The notes under the pieces: model-generated
Told to the model about the DNA's origin: nothing
Databases searched by the model: none
What the model saw: the letters and a program-made list of their open reading frames with translations, nothing else
Origin: Sphingobacterium multivorum
GTDB taxonomy: Bacteria; Bacteroidota; Bacteroidia; Sphingobacteriales; Sphingobacteriaceae
Assembly: GCF_039511225.1 (NCBI RefSeq)
Contig: NZ_CP154261.1
Coordinates: 5,456,001 to 5,520,000 of the forward strand
Direction of reading: 5' to 3'
Length of the DNA stretch: 64,000 nt
Made by a program: the position numbers and the translations under genes
Shown here: positions 24,108 to 33,791 of the stretch, in pieces
How the letters are laid out: the number at the start of each line of letters is the position of its first letter
How positions within the stretch are numbered: position 1 is the first letter of the stretch

Positions 24108-26948
24108 ATGGCAGTAAAAAGAAGCCCAGATTTGGGCGAACAAAGTGAAGTTCAGGTATTTGGAGCGCGTGCGCATAATCTAAAAAATATAGATATTTCT
24201 TTTCCGAGAAATGAATTGGTTGTTATTACAGGTTTAAGTGGCAGCGGAAAGTCTTCTTTGGCTTTTGACACCATTTATGCTGAAGGACAACGTCGGTATA
24301 TGGAGACATTCAGTGCCTACAGCCGTCAATTTTTGGGCGGCATGGAACGTCCGGATGTGGACAAGATCTCGGGCTTAAGTCCAGTGATCTCCATTGAGCA
24401 GAAAACCACCAGCAAAAACCCCAGGTCCACTGTTGGAACCATTACCGAGGTGTATGATTTTATGCGTCTACTATTTGCCCGAGCGGGGGAAGCTTTCTCC
24501 TATGTGACCGGTAAGAAAATGGAGCGTATGTCGGACGATCAGGTTATCGAACGTATTTTGACTGAATTTGAAGGGCAGGCTTTAAATATCTTGGCTCCGG
24601 TGGTTAAAGGCCGTAAAGGTCACTACCGGGAATTGTTTGAGCAAATCCGTAAACAAGGTTATGTGAAGGTGCGCGTGGATGGAGAGATCTTGGACCTTGT
24701 TCCAAAAATGCAGGTAGACCGCTATAAAATTCACGATATTGAGATCGTCGTGGATCGTTTGAAAGTAGAGCGTGAAGATAAAAAGCGCCTACAGACTTCG
24801 GTTATGCAGGCGATGAAAACTGCCAAAGGTATTATCAAGGTCTCCACCAAGGATAATCAGGAGCAATTCTACAGCCGTTATCTCATGGATGCTGAATCGG
24901 GTATCTCATATGATGAACCGCAGCCCAACACTTTCTCATTCAACTCGCCTTACGGTGCCTGTCCAACATGCGATGGATTGGGCTATATTTTTGAAATTGA
25001 TAAAAATGCGGTTATTCCAGACAAAAAACTCAGTATCCAAAAAGGGGGTTTAGCCCCTTTGGGACCTACCCGGGAGAACTGGACTTCAGAAGTCTTGAAG
25101 GCTGTCGCAAAAAAATTAGATTTTACCATTTCAACGCCACTTGAAAAGCTCAACGAAGAACAGATTGAACAGCTTTTATTTGGCAATAAGGAAGAGCCTA
25201 TCGTTGTAACAGTATCTTATGGCAGTTATGGCACACGAGAATATCGTGTTGAATTTGAAGGAATCTTTAAGATGCTGGAAGAGTTTTCCGGAAAATCTTC
25301 GGATGAAGCCCCATCTTTAGATGATTTCAGGACGAAAGTCACCTGCCCAACCTGTGCGGGAGCGCGTTTGAAAAAAGAGTCTTTACATTTTAAAATAGCG
25401 GATAAAAACATCCATGAGCTCTCCACGATGGATATTACATCGATCAAGGAGTGGTTTGATCAGGTAGAAAGCAAACTTGATGAACGCCAGCTTATTATTG
25501 CAACAGAGATCTTAAAGGAAATCCGCGCACGCTTAGGATTCTTGCTGGACGTAGGCTTAAATTACCTCACCTTGGATCGTACTGCTAAAACACTTTCCGG
25601 AGGGGAGGCACAACGGATCCGTCTGGCAACACAGATTGGTTCCCAACTGGTGAATGTACTTTACATTCTGGATGAGCCGAGTATCGGACTACATCAGCGA
25701 GACAATGAACGGTTGATCAATGCCCTGAAAAACCTACGCGATATTGGCAATTCGGTCCTTGTTGTCGAACATGATAAAGACATGATCCTACATGCGGACC
25801 ATGTTATTGACATGGGTCCTGCTGCAGGGGTTCACGGCGGTACAGTAGTTGCCGAAGGTACCCCAGCAGAAATCCTCAAATCAGACTCTCTGACAGCGGC
25901 ATACCTCAACGGGACAAAAGAGGTTAAGATTCCGGAGAAACGTCGTGAGGGCAATGGAAAAACATTGTCATTGCATGGCGCAACAGGGCATAACTTAAAA
26001 AATCTGTCTGTCTCTTTTCCATTAGGGAAACTCATTGTTGTTTCGGGGGTTTCGGGTTCAGGCAAATCCAGCTTAATCACGGGAACATTATATCCGATTC
26101 TGAATAAACATTTTTTCAGAGCCAAAGCCACCCCGCTTCCTTTCAAAAAAATTGAAGGGTTAGAACATATTGATAAAGTCATCGAGATCGACCAAAGTCC
26201 TATCGGCCGTACACCACGATCCAATCCGTCCACCTATACAGGCGTATTTTCGGATATCAGAACCTTGTTTGTTCAATTGCCAGAGGCTAAGATCAGGGGC
26301 TATAAACCAGGACGCTTTTCCTTCAATGTCAAAGGCGGCCGTTGTGAAACCTGTCAGGGGGCCGGATTGAAAGTCATTGAGATGAATTTCCTTCCCGATG
26401 TACAGGTTCCTTGTGAAACATGCCACGGAAAACGCTATAACCGAGAAACTTTAGAAGTACGGTATAAAGGAAAATCCATCTCCGATGTACTTGATATGAG
26501 TATCAACGATGCTGTGGATTTCTTTGAGAACGTACCGAGTATCTATCGAAAGATCAAAACACTGCAGGATGTAGGTTTGGGCTACATCACCTTAGGTCAA
26601 TCCTCCACAACCTTATCGGGAGGCGAGGCTCAACGGGTAAAATTAGCTACAGAACTTTCTAAAAAAGATACTGGAAATACATTTTATATCCTTGACGAAC
26701 CGACTACAGGACTACACTTTGAAGATGTCAATGTCCTTATGGGCGTTATCAATCGCTTGGTCGGACGTGGAAATACCGTTTTGATCATCGAGCACAATCT
26801 TGATGTTGTTAAATCGGCAGATTGGGTCATTGATATCGGTCCCGAAGGTGGTAAAGAGGGCGGTCAGGTTCTATTTGAAGGAACGCCTGAAAACTTAATT
26901 AAAAATAACAAAAGCGAAACGGCACGTTTCTTAAAACTGGAAATGTAA
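24108..26948 (+). CDS. uvrA: Excinuclease ABC subunit A
   Basis: 946 residues, usual UvrA length. It detects DNA lesions with UvrB in nucleotide excision repair. Two ABC ATPase modules: Walker A GLSGSGKSSL (~40) and GVSGSGKSSL (~645); signatures TLSGGEAQRI and TLSGGEAQRV; Walker B LYILDEPSIGLH and FYILDEPTTGLH. Zinc-binding pairs CPTCDGLGY, CPTCAGARL and CETCQGAG...CETCHGKRY are intact. Unusually for this genome an SD-like AAGGAG lies at 24097-24102. A TAATTTTG (24055-24062) precedes it; TTG at 24027 is 25 bp away, longer than the 20 seen elsewhere. Confidence 0.97.
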   Translation: MAVKRSPDLGEQSEVQVFGARAHNLKNIDISFPRNELVVITGLSGSGKSSLAFDTIYAEGQRRYMETFSAYSRQFLGGMERPDVDKISGLSPVISIEQKTTSKNPRSTVGTITEVYDFMRLLFARAGEAFSYVTGKKMERMSDDQVIERILTEFEGQALNILAPVVKGRKGHYRELFEQIRKQGYVKVRVDGEILDLVPKMQVDRYKIHDIEIVVDRLKVEREDKKRLQTSVMQAMKTAKGIIKVSTKDNQEQFYSRYLMDAESGISYDEPQPNTFSFNSPYGACPTCDGLGYIFEIDKNAVIPDKKLSIQKGGLAPLGPTRENWTSEVLKAVAKKLDFTISTPLEKLNEEQIEQLLFGNKEEPIVVTVSYGSYGTREYRVEFEGIFKMLEEFSGKSSDEAPSLDDFRTKVTCPTCAGARLKKESLHFKIADKNIHELSTMDITSIKEWFDQVESKLDERQLIIATEILKEIRARLGFLLDVGLNYLTLDRTAKTLSGGEAQRIRLATQIGSQLVNVLYILDEPSIGLHQRDNERLINALKNLRDIGNSVLVVEHDKDMILHADHVIDMGPAAGVHGGTVVAEGTPAEILKSDSLTAAYLNGTKEVKIPEKRREGNGKTLSLHGATGHNLKNLSVSFPLGKLIVVSGVSGSGKSSLITGTLYPILNKHFFRAKATPLPFKKIEGLEHIDKVIEIDQSPIGRTPRSNPSTYTGVFSDIRTLFVQLPEAKIRGYKPGRFSFNVKGGRCETCQGAGLKVIEMNFLPDVQVPCETCHGKRYNRETLEVRYKGKSISDVLDMSINDAVDFFENVPSIYRKIKTLQDVGLGYITLGQSSTTLSGGEAQRVKLATELSKKDTGNTFYILDEPTTGLHFEDVNVLMGVINRLVGRGNTVLIIEHNLDVVKSADWVIDIGPEGGKEGGQVLFEGTPENLIKNNKSETARFLKLEM

Positions 26949-27288
26949 TATCAACAAAACAGCAGCTGCGAATTATGCGGTTTCTGTTCGTAGGGTGGCT
27001 CGGTTATTGCGAAGGGAATATTTTTCCAGCTCGATATCAGCTGTGTTTTACACAGGTGCTAGACAACGCACACTGACTTTGACGTCAACTGGGAAGCGTC
27101 ATATTTAATGACTAAATACGTTTACAGGTTCTTTGCGGCTGTAAACAGTTGGTCGTTGCTATTCCATTTTCATTTGTATAAATGAACGCATTACACGCTT
27201 TTGTTTTTAAAGAACATGTGGAATGTCCGCTTGATTTTCGTCAGTGTTTATACGCTGCAAACATGGATATTTCTTAACTTTGTATTAT
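26949..27288. other. Intergenic region between uvrA and mutL
   Basis: 340 bp without a gene that I can support. It contains an 8-bp inverted repeat GTTTACAG / CTGTAAAC (27120-27127 and 27139-27146), a GTCAT/ATGAC pair just before it, and TAACTTTG (27275-27282), a good -7 element only 7 bp before the mutL ATG. No -33 match was found. Confidence 0.5.
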
Positions 27289-29175
27289 ATGTCGGATATT
27301 ATTCAATTACTTCCAGATAATGTTGCTAATCAGATTGCGGCGGGAGAAGTGGTGCAGCGACCAGCGTCTGCAATTAAAGAATTGATTGAGAATGCTATTG
27401 ATGCTGGAGCTGACAAAATAAAACTTATTGTTAAAGATGCAGGCAAGTCGTTGATTCAAGTCATTGACAATGGTTGTGGTATGAGCGTAACTGATGCTCG
27501 CCTTTGTTTTGAGCGCCACGCGACATCAAAAATCCGTAAGGCTGAAGACTTATTTGCTATTCGTACGATGGGTTTCCGTGGTGAGGCGATGGCCTCCATT
27601 GCCGCAATTGCACAGGTCGAACTCAAAACACGCCGTATTGAAGATGAGCTAGGTACAGTCGTTGAAATAGAGGGATCGAAAGTTGTCAATCAGTATCCGG
27701 AAGCTGTGGCTGCCGGAACAAATATTTTAGTTAAAAATCTTTTTTACAATATTCCTGCCCGGAGAAACTTCCTCAAGAGCAACTCGGTAGAAATGCGTCA
27801 TATCATTGATGAATTTCAACGTATTGCTTTATCGAACCCACAGATTTTCCTAACCTTACATAGCGACGGAAATGAAATCTACCATTTGCCGGCAGAGACA
27901 CTAAAACAACGTATTGTCCATATTTTCGGAAACAATTACAATCAGCGTCTTGTCCCTGTGGAAGAAGATACATCCATCATCAAGGTAGAGGGCTTTGTGG
28001 GGAAACCTGAGTTTGCGAAAAAAACTCGTGGTGAACAGTTTTTCTTTGTCAACAAACGCTTTGTACGTGATCCATACCTGCACCACGCTGTCATGAACGC
28101 TTATGAAGATATCTTGCAGGCAGAAACATTTCCTTTCTATGTCTTATTTATCGACATAGATCCCGCACGTATTGATATCAATGTCCATCCGACCAAGACT
28201 GAAATCAAGTACGAGGACGATAAAGCTATTTATGCAATTATCCGTTCGGCCGTAAAAAGATCATTGGGACGGTACAATATTATGCCATCCCTGGATTTTG
28301 AACAGGAGACTAGCTTCACCAATCTCATTACAAAAAAGGCACTGGATGAAATTATCGTTCCAACAGTTACCTTTAATCCGGACTTCAACCCTTTTGATAC
28401 AGACAAATCAAAATCCAATTCGAGCTACACCCGCTCAGAAAGCTATGCTGAGGGGCTTACCAAGAAAACAGGTGGCATACCCAGCAATTGGGATTCTTTA
28501 TATCAAATTGTCGAAAAGGAGGAGTCTGTTCAGCTGCCATTGCATGCCGAGCCGGAATTACGTACCGATGGCCCGCAGATCATCCAAGTTGAAGATAAAT
28601 CATCCTCGAAGCTCTTTTTCCAGTTACATAATAAATATATTGTTTCGCAGATTCACTCCGGATTTATCCTAATCGATCAACAAGCGGCACATGAGCGTAT
28701 TCTCTTTGAACAATTTCTTTCACAGCTGGACCAACATAAAGGTCTGAGTCAGCAAAGTTTGTTTCCACAGACTTTGGATCTGAATGCTGCAGATAATGAA
28801 TTAATGAAAGACCTCCTGGAGGACATCAACGGTTTGGGCTTTCAAATTCGTGAATTTGGAAAAAATTCCTATATTATTGACGGAATTCCTGCAGACTTAG
28901 GGACAGGATTCGACGAAATAAAGATGATTGAGAAAATATTAGAGGATTACAAAAACAATCAATCTGAGTATAAGCTAGCTAAGCGCGAAAATCTTGCAAA
29001 AAGCCTTGCCCGTAACGCGGCCATTAAACCTGGAACCGTATTGGACAACACAGCAATGGCAGAGCTTGTGGACAGACTTTTTGCTTGTCACTCACCCAAT
29101 ATCTCCATCTATGGGAATCCTGTAATTGTAACATTTACATTGCAAGAATTAGCGGAAAAATTTGGTAAAAATTAG
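27289..29175 (+). CDS. mutL: DNA mismatch repair protein MutL
   Basis: 628 residues from ATG 27289; the longer in-frame reading (27244) lacks the family N-terminus. The N-terminal GHKL ATPase shows ELIENAIDAGAD, DNGCGM, RHATSKI and GFRGEAMASIAAI. The C-terminal dimerisation domain begins near 440 and has DQQAAHERILFE, corresponding to the endonuclease motif DQHA(x)2E(x)4E with Gln for His, plus AIKPGTVLDN and FACHSP. The CPHGRP motif of B. subtilis MutL is replaced by SIYGNP. Likely a nicking MutL, since MutH is absent from this phylum as far as I know. First gene of an operon with two rhomboid-type genes and a membrane phosphatase. Confidence 0.95.
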   Translation: MSDIIQLLPDNVANQIAAGEVVQRPASAIKELIENAIDAGADKIKLIVKDAGKSLIQVIDNGCGMSVTDARLCFERHATSKIRKAEDLFAIRTMGFRGEAMASIAAIAQVELKTRRIEDELGTVVEIEGSKVVNQYPEAVAAGTNILVKNLFYNIPARRNFLKSNSVEMRHIIDEFQRIALSNPQIFLTLHSDGNEIYHLPAETLKQRIVHIFGNNYNQRLVPVEEDTSIIKVEGFVGKPEFAKKTRGEQFFFVNKRFVRDPYLHHAVMNAYEDILQAETFPFYVLFIDIDPARIDINVHPTKTEIKYEDDKAIYAIIRSAVKRSLGRYNIMPSLDFEQETSFTNLITKKALDEIIVPTVTFNPDFNPFDTDKSKSNSSYTRSESYAEGLTKKTGGIPSNWDSLYQIVEKEESVQLPLHAEPELRTDGPQIIQVEDKSSSKLFFQLHNKYIVSQIHSGFILIDQQAAHERILFEQFLSQLDQHKGLSQQSLFPQTLDLNAADNELMKDLLEDINGLGFQIREFGKNSYIIDGIPADLGTGFDEIKMIEKILEDYKNNQSEYKLAKRENLAKSLARNAAIKPGTVLDNTAMAELVDRLFACHSPNISIYGNPVIVTFTLQELAEKFGKN

Positions 29176-29187
29176 AAGATAAAATAT

Positions 29188-29874
29188 ATGTTTCCACAAC
29201 TGACACCTGTTATCAAGAATTTATTGATCATCAATATTATATTTTATATTGGATCTCAACTTGTACCTGTAGCATATGATTATCTTGCGGTCTACTATCC
29301 GGACTCGCCTTATTTTAAAATCTGGCAGGTGATCACGCATATGTTTATGCATGACAAGAACACCATTACTCATATTTTCTTCAATATGTTTTCCTTAGTC
29401 ATGTTTGGCCCTATGATTGAGCAGGTCCTTGGTTCGAAACGTTTTTTAAATTTTTACCTGGTTTCAGGAATCGGTGCTTGGTTTCTTTATACGGCTGTAA
29501 ATGGCATACAACTTTATAATGCGACGGGTTCTTTCGCTCCGCTACATGGCATAAGCGGAAACGAACTTATTTCCATGGCCAATACCGGGAACAACGAAGC
29601 ATTAACCTACCTCATTCCAATGTTGGGTGCTTCGGGAGCTATTTATGGTGTACTATTGGCATTTGCCTACCTTTTTCCAAACATACCGCTTCAATTTTTG
29701 TTTATTCCTGTACCAGTCAAAGCGAAGTATATGATCGGTGGATTTATCCTCATCGAAATATATATGAGCTTATCTAGACCAGGAGATTCTGTGGCTCACC
29801 TGGCTCACGTCGGTGGTGCACTATTTGGCTATCTACTGCTTAAACTGTGGAAGATTAGAAAAGGAATTTATTAA
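29188..29874 (+). CDS. Rhomboid intramembrane serine protease
   Basis: 228 residues, six or so transmembrane helices. Rhomboids cleave other membrane proteins within their membrane helices. The catalytic dyad is Ser149 in MLGASGAIYG and His207 in VAHLAHVGGALFGY. The HxxxN of helix 2 is also present (THIFFNMFSL, His62 and Asn66). It starts 12 bp after mutL and is followed 11 bp later by a rhomboid-like gene that lacks the catalytic His. Substrate unknown. Confidence 0.93.
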   Translation: MFPQLTPVIKNLLIINIIFYIGSQLVPVAYDYLAVYYPDSPYFKIWQVITHMFMHDKNTITHIFFNMFSLVMFGPMIEQVLGSKRFLNFYLVSGIGAWFLYTAVNGIQLYNATGSFAPLHGISGNELISMANTGNNEALTYLIPMLGASGAIYGVLLAFAYLFPNIPLQFLFIPVPVKAKYMIGGFILIEIYMSLSRPGDSVAHLAHVGGALFGYLLLKLWKIRKGIY

Positions 29875-29885
29875 TATTGTGCGCA

Positions 29886-30764
29886 ATGAATAACATCGGT
29901 TTAAAAGATTTTTGGAGACAAACCTATAAAACTGGCTCGCCCGTACCTTTGGTGATCAGTATTCAGGTCTGTTTATTCGTCCTCATTTATTTTTTAGACC
30001 TGCTCTTCGAATTAAAAATTGTTCCACAAAGCTTCTTGGAGCCTACGGTACGTCTATTAAGTTTACCGAGTAATTTCTCAAGCTTTATTGCACAACCATG
30101 GTCATTGGTTACATCGAATTTCGTTTACGTCAAGCTTTGGACCATACTTTTTGATAGTCTTTGGCTCTATTGGGTCGGTCAGATCTTCTTTACCTTCTTA
30201 AACACGCGGCAATTTCTGTTTGTCTATATGGCCTCTTGGCTGATCGGTAGTGTGCTCTATATGGGCTTTGGGTCACTTATTCCCATGCCAAGTAACTTAC
30301 AGCTTATGGGAGGTTCTCTCCCCTTGGCAGCGGTATTAGCCGCGATTGTGACTTTGGTTCCCAAGTATGAGCTACGGCTTTTGCTTTTGGGTAACATCAA
30401 GCTAAAATTAGTGGCCATTGTCTATTTTGGCCTAGAATTTCTTGCCCTTACGATGACGAATCGACCTGCTGCCATTTCGTATTTTGCTGTTGTCCTTTTT
30501 GGAATGGGATTCACTTATGCGCTAAAATCAGGAATGGACTGGTCTACAATTTTTCAGAAAAAACAACAGAAGCCTGCAAAAATGAAAGTCGTTGTGGGTA
30601 ACAATATACCGACAAATCGGAAACATCGTTATGACTTACCCAATCAGGATGAAATCGATGCTATTTTAGATAAAATTTCTATTTCTGGCTACGACAGTCT
30701 AACGAACCATGAAAAAGAAACGCTCTTTAGGGCAAGCAATAGTGGTGACAAGGTTGATGGATAG
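29886..30764 (+). CDS. Rhomboid-like protein, probably catalytically dead
   Basis: 292 residues from ATG 29886 (TTG 29877 rejected). Same membrane topology as its upstream neighbour with a rhomboid-type core, and a cytoplasmic C-terminal tail of ~75 basic and polar residues (IFQKKQQKPAKMK to the end). The serine segment reads MGGSLPLAAV: Ser144 is kept, but the following Gly is replaced by Leu. The helix-6 position of the catalytic His reads ISYFAVVLFGMG with no His. I infer a pseudoprotease, as in iRhoms, perhaps a partner or regulator of the active rhomboid encoded 11 bp upstream. The tail ends in a charged region likely to contact cytoplasmic proteins. Confidence 0.82.
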   Translation: MNNIGLKDFWRQTYKTGSPVPLVISIQVCLFVLIYFLDLLFELKIVPQSFLEPTVRLLSLPSNFSSFIAQPWSLVTSNFVYVKLWTILFDSLWLYWVGQIFFTFLNTRQFLFVYMASWLIGSVLYMGFGSLIPMPSNLQLMGGSLPLAAVLAAIVTLVPKYELRLLLLGNIKLKLVAIVYFGLEFLALTMTNRPAAISYFAVVLFGMGFTYALKSGMDWSTIFQKKQQKPAKMKVVVGNNIPTNRKHRYDLPNQDEIDAILDKISISGYDSLTNHEKETLFRASNSGDKVDG

Positions 30765-31872
30765 AAGGACATTTTTAAGGAGAAAACTGGGCTTTATCAG
30801 TAAAACAATGTTCCTGGCAAATATGCTTGCGATCGTTGCATTACTTATGAGTTATTCGGCGACCTTCATTAATCCCAAATCCTTTTGGCCGATTGCATTT
30901 ATGGGCTTAGGCTACCTTCCAATCCTCCTTATCAATATTGGATTTATCTTTTATTGGCTACTCCGCAAACGAAAAATTGCGCTTTATTCGCTCGTAACGA
31001 TCCTCATTGGGTGGCCTTTTTTAACTAAGCATTGGAATATTCGCAAAGAGAATGCACCTGTATCTTCCGAGATACGCACGCTTCGCATCATGACATTCAA
31101 TGCCCATTTGTTCAAAAAGGTAGGTGATGAGAAAAAAAACTTTAAAGCTGACGTTGTCCGCATTATTGACAGCATCTCTCCTGATGTGATCTGCTTTCAG
31201 GAATATATTAGCAAGATTAAGGGAAAACATGTATTCTCCGAGGAATTCAAAGATAAATTGGGGTATGATTATTTTTTCTTTGAACCGAGCTCTAAAAACG
31301 ATTATGAGGCGTATGGAATGGCTGTTCTTTCCCGTTTCCCAATCTATGATTCAGGGACCATCAGAGATAACGATTACGGAATCAACCGGATTAGTTATGT
31401 TGATATCAAAAAACAGGATACCCTGATCCGCATCTACAATATACATCTACGTTCTTTTGCGCTGCAAAATGAAGACAAGGAATTTATCCAAAACCTGTCC
31501 AATAATAATGAATCGGATAATTCGAGGACCCGTAAATTGAGCCGCAAACTTAAGAATGCCTTCGAGCTACGTAGCGAACAGGCGCATTCGTTGAAGAAGC
31601 ACATGAATGAATGTCAATATCCTTATATTGCCGTAGGTGATTTCAACGATACGCCAATGAGCTACTCGGTCAATTTAATTGGAGATGGTTTGTACAATGC
31701 GTTTAAGGAGAAAGGTAACGGCTGGGGAGTGACCCATCATGCCCTCCTACCGATCTTTCAGATCGACTATATTTTTGCTAGCCAAAAATTTCAAGTGATG
31801 AACTATCAGGTTGTCAAACAGAAATTATCGGATCATTACCCAGTATGGTCTGATCTTAGGCTTAAACCTTAG
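30757..31872 (+). CDS. Membrane-anchored endonuclease/exonuclease/phosphatase (EEP) family protein
   Basis: 371 residues from ATG 30757, which overlaps the previous stop by 8 bp; a start at 30709 is possible. Two or three transmembrane helices (~18-40, 45-66, 70-90) are followed by an EEP domain with the family blocks RIMTFNAHLF, DVICFQEY (metal-binding Glu), VYNIHL-type segment IYNIHLRSF, VGDFNDTP and the terminal LSDHYPV with catalytic Asp-His. EEP enzymes hydrolyse phosphodiesters in nucleic acids, lipids or phosphoinositide-like molecules. The membrane location suggests a lipid or surface substrate, but this is not certain. Last gene of the mutL operon; its end overlaps the convergent S41 protease gene by 11 bp. 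Confidence 0.88.
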   Translation: MDRRTFLRRKLGFISKTMFLANMLAIVALLMSYSATFINPKSFWPIAFMGLGYLPILLINIGFIFYWLLRKRKIALYSLVTILIGWPFLTKHWNIRKENAPVSSEIRTLRIMTFNAHLFKKVGDEKKNFKADVVRIIDSISPDVICFQEYISKIKGKHVFSEEFKDKLGYDYFFFEPSSKNDYEAYGMAVLSRFPIYDSGTIRDNDYGINRISYVDIKKQDTLIRIYNIHLRSFALQNEDKEFIQNLSNNNESDNSRTRKLSRKLKNAFELRSEQAHSLKKHMNECQYPYIAVGDFNDTPMSYSVNLIGDGLYNAFKEKGNGWGVTHHALLPIFQIDYIFASQKFQVMNYQVVKQKLSDHYPVWSDLRLKP

Positions 31873-33472
31873 GCATCTGATAACCTAATGTTTTAAGTCC
31901 TATTTCAATAAATTTATCCCTTCGATTTTTGATTTTATAATAGGCCTCACGACCAAAATAATAGCGACCGACTAAGGCTTCGATATCGGATTGAATCAAA
32001 TCATGTAAGTTTTTTGCTTCTTTGGCGGTGACCGAAATCCGCTTCTGACTGTTGAGATATGAAATAAATAGATCAAATTCTGTTGTCGGTAAGTGGTAAC
32101 CGCTAATAAAATTCTCTATAGAATATGCGGGCAAATGTTTCGTGAAGCGATCATAAACAAATTCTTCGATCGCATTGGAATGAAATATCTCGCGGTATTT
32201 GGCACTGGTTTCGTTGGTGTCAATCGGAATAGTAACATCCGGAAGGATACCACCACCACCAAAAACAAGTTTCCCTTTACTGGTGGTAAACATTTCTTTT
32301 TGGCTGAATTCAGTGTCCATCGTCCATAGATCGAAGCCCGTCATGTATTTCGCAGCATCAAAATTGGCGCGTGTGTATTGTCGCTGAATGCATCTTCCAA
32401 GAGGGGTATAATAGCGAGCGACAGTCAGATTGATTGCAGAGCCATCCGAAAAGTCAAATTGTTCTTGTACTAAGCCTTTACCATAGGATCTGCGGCCAAC
32501 AATCGTTGCCCGATCCAGATCCTGAAGAGCACCACTCAGGATTTCACTTGCTGATGCCGTACTTTCATTGATTAGCACAATGACCCGGCCGTCACCAAAA
32601 TCGCCAGCTTTCTCTGAATAGAAATCCTGACGTAGTTCATTAGCGCCCTCGGTATACATCAACAATCTTTTTTCTTTGAAAAATTGACCCGCCAGATCAA
32701 TCGCCGTATGGACAAATCCGCCACCATTGTTACGCAGATCCAAAATAAGATCCTGCGCCCCACTTTTCCGTAAATCTATGAGCGACTGTCTGAATTCGTC
32801 TGCTGTCTTATGCCCAAATCTCCGAATTTTCACATAAGCTGTTTTCGGAGCGATCATATAGGATGCATCTAAGCTGGAGACATTTACCTGATCGCGAATG
32901 ACTTTTATTGGATTGGCCATTACCACTCCATTGCGCTGAATAGAAATCAATACAGCTGTTCCTTTCTTTCCACGGATTAACCTCTCAATTTCGGACTCGG
33001 CTACCTTTCTTCCGACAAGATCCTTATTCCCGATCTTTAAAATGCGGTCGCCGATACGCATACCTGCTTTTTCAGCGGGGCCAGCAGCAACCATTCCAAC
33101 AACAAGTAGCGTATCTTTCAGACGGAAATACTCCACACCGATACCATCAAATGTTCCTTCAAGCGTTTCCTGCTTTGCAAGCACTTGATTCGGTCTTAAA
33201 AAGGTGGAAAAAGGATCTAAACGGGATACGACATGTTCAATGGCTTCGTCTTGAACGGTATCTATACTGACATTATCAACGTAATTCTCAGCAATTAATT
33301 GAATGAGATATTGTAATTTATCCGAGTTGCCATTCGAGCGTAGACTCGAAAAGGTTGTTTTTTGGTTGCTTCCCTGCTCCTCGGCATAATTTTGTCCCAA
33401 CAGCAAGCCAAGAAGCAATACTGCAGCATAAGTAGCGGCTACAAAAATATTTCTTTTAATACTTTTCTGCAT
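31862..33472 (-). CDS. S41-family C-terminal processing peptidase
   Basis: 536 residues. N-terminal signal anchor (VAATYAAVLLLGLLLGQ), then a PDZ domain (~105-185, FDGIGVEYF to SIQRNG), and the S41 core with LILDLRNNGGG, the catalytic Ser inside STASASEI (304-311) and Lys332 in SYGKGLVQ. These periplasmic Ser/Lys proteases trim C-termini or degrade envelope proteins (CtpA/Prc). The C-terminal ~120 residues form the helical region common to Bacteroidota members. It is convergent with and overlaps the EEP gene by 11 bp. A TATTTTTG at 33539-33532 may be its -7 element. Confidence 0.94.
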   Translation of the reverse strand: MQKSIKRNIFVAATYAAVLLLGLLLGQNYAEEQGSNQKTTFSSLRSNGNSDKLQYLIQLIAENYVDNVSIDTVQDEAIEHVVSRLDPFSTFLRPNQVLAKQETLEGTFDGIGVEYFRLKDTLLVVGMVAAGPAEKAGMRIGDRILKIGNKDLVGRKVAESEIERLIRGKKGTAVLISIQRNGVVMANPIKVIRDQVNVSSLDASYMIAPKTAYVKIRRFGHKTADEFRQSLIDLRKSGAQDLILDLRNNGGGFVHTAIDLAGQFFKEKRLLMYTEGANELRQDFYSEKAGDFGDGRVIVLINESTASASEILSGALQDLDRATIVGRRSYGKGLVQEQFDFSDGSAINLTVARYYTPLGRCIQRQYTRANFDAAKYMTGFDLWTMDTEFSQKEMFTTSKGKLVFGGGGILPDVTIPIDTNETSAKYREIFHSNAIEEFVYDRFTKHLPAYSIENFISGYHLPTTEFDLFISYLNSQKRISVTAKEAKNLHDLIQSDIEALVGRYYFGREAYYKIKNRRDKFIEIGLKTLGYQMPKV

Positions 33473-33791
33473 GGGAGATCTTCATGAATTATCGAAGATG
33501 AGACAAACTATTCAACAATTAATTACTTCATCAAAAATAGCAAGTTTATTCGGTTAAACGAGTACCTAAACCCATATTTTTACATTAAAAATAAAAAGTT
33601 CCCGCCCTTGCTTTTAGGTGGAAACAGCGCCGTCCACGATTAGAAGTCATTGTAAAAATTTCAAAAATTACAACAGAACAGCCGATAAGGGCACCGAACA
33701 TTTAATTTCAACAGATAAAGATGATGTCTATAATTTAACTTGCAAATGCGCGTAAATTTATCTTAGTTTGAATTGAAAAAGATTCCACTTT
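33473..33791. other. Divergent intergenic region
   Basis: 319 bp between the S41 protease and the next plus-strand gene. No gene seen. It holds the presumed promoters of both, the better one being listed at 33740-33770. Confidence 0.5.
33740..33770 (+). promoter_or_regulatory. Promoter (TTG-N20-TTAGTTTG)
   Basis: TTG at 33740-33742 and TTAGTTTG at 33763-33770, separated by exactly 20 bp; one mismatch to TAnnTTTG. The start codon is 21 bp downstream. Confidence 0.5.
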
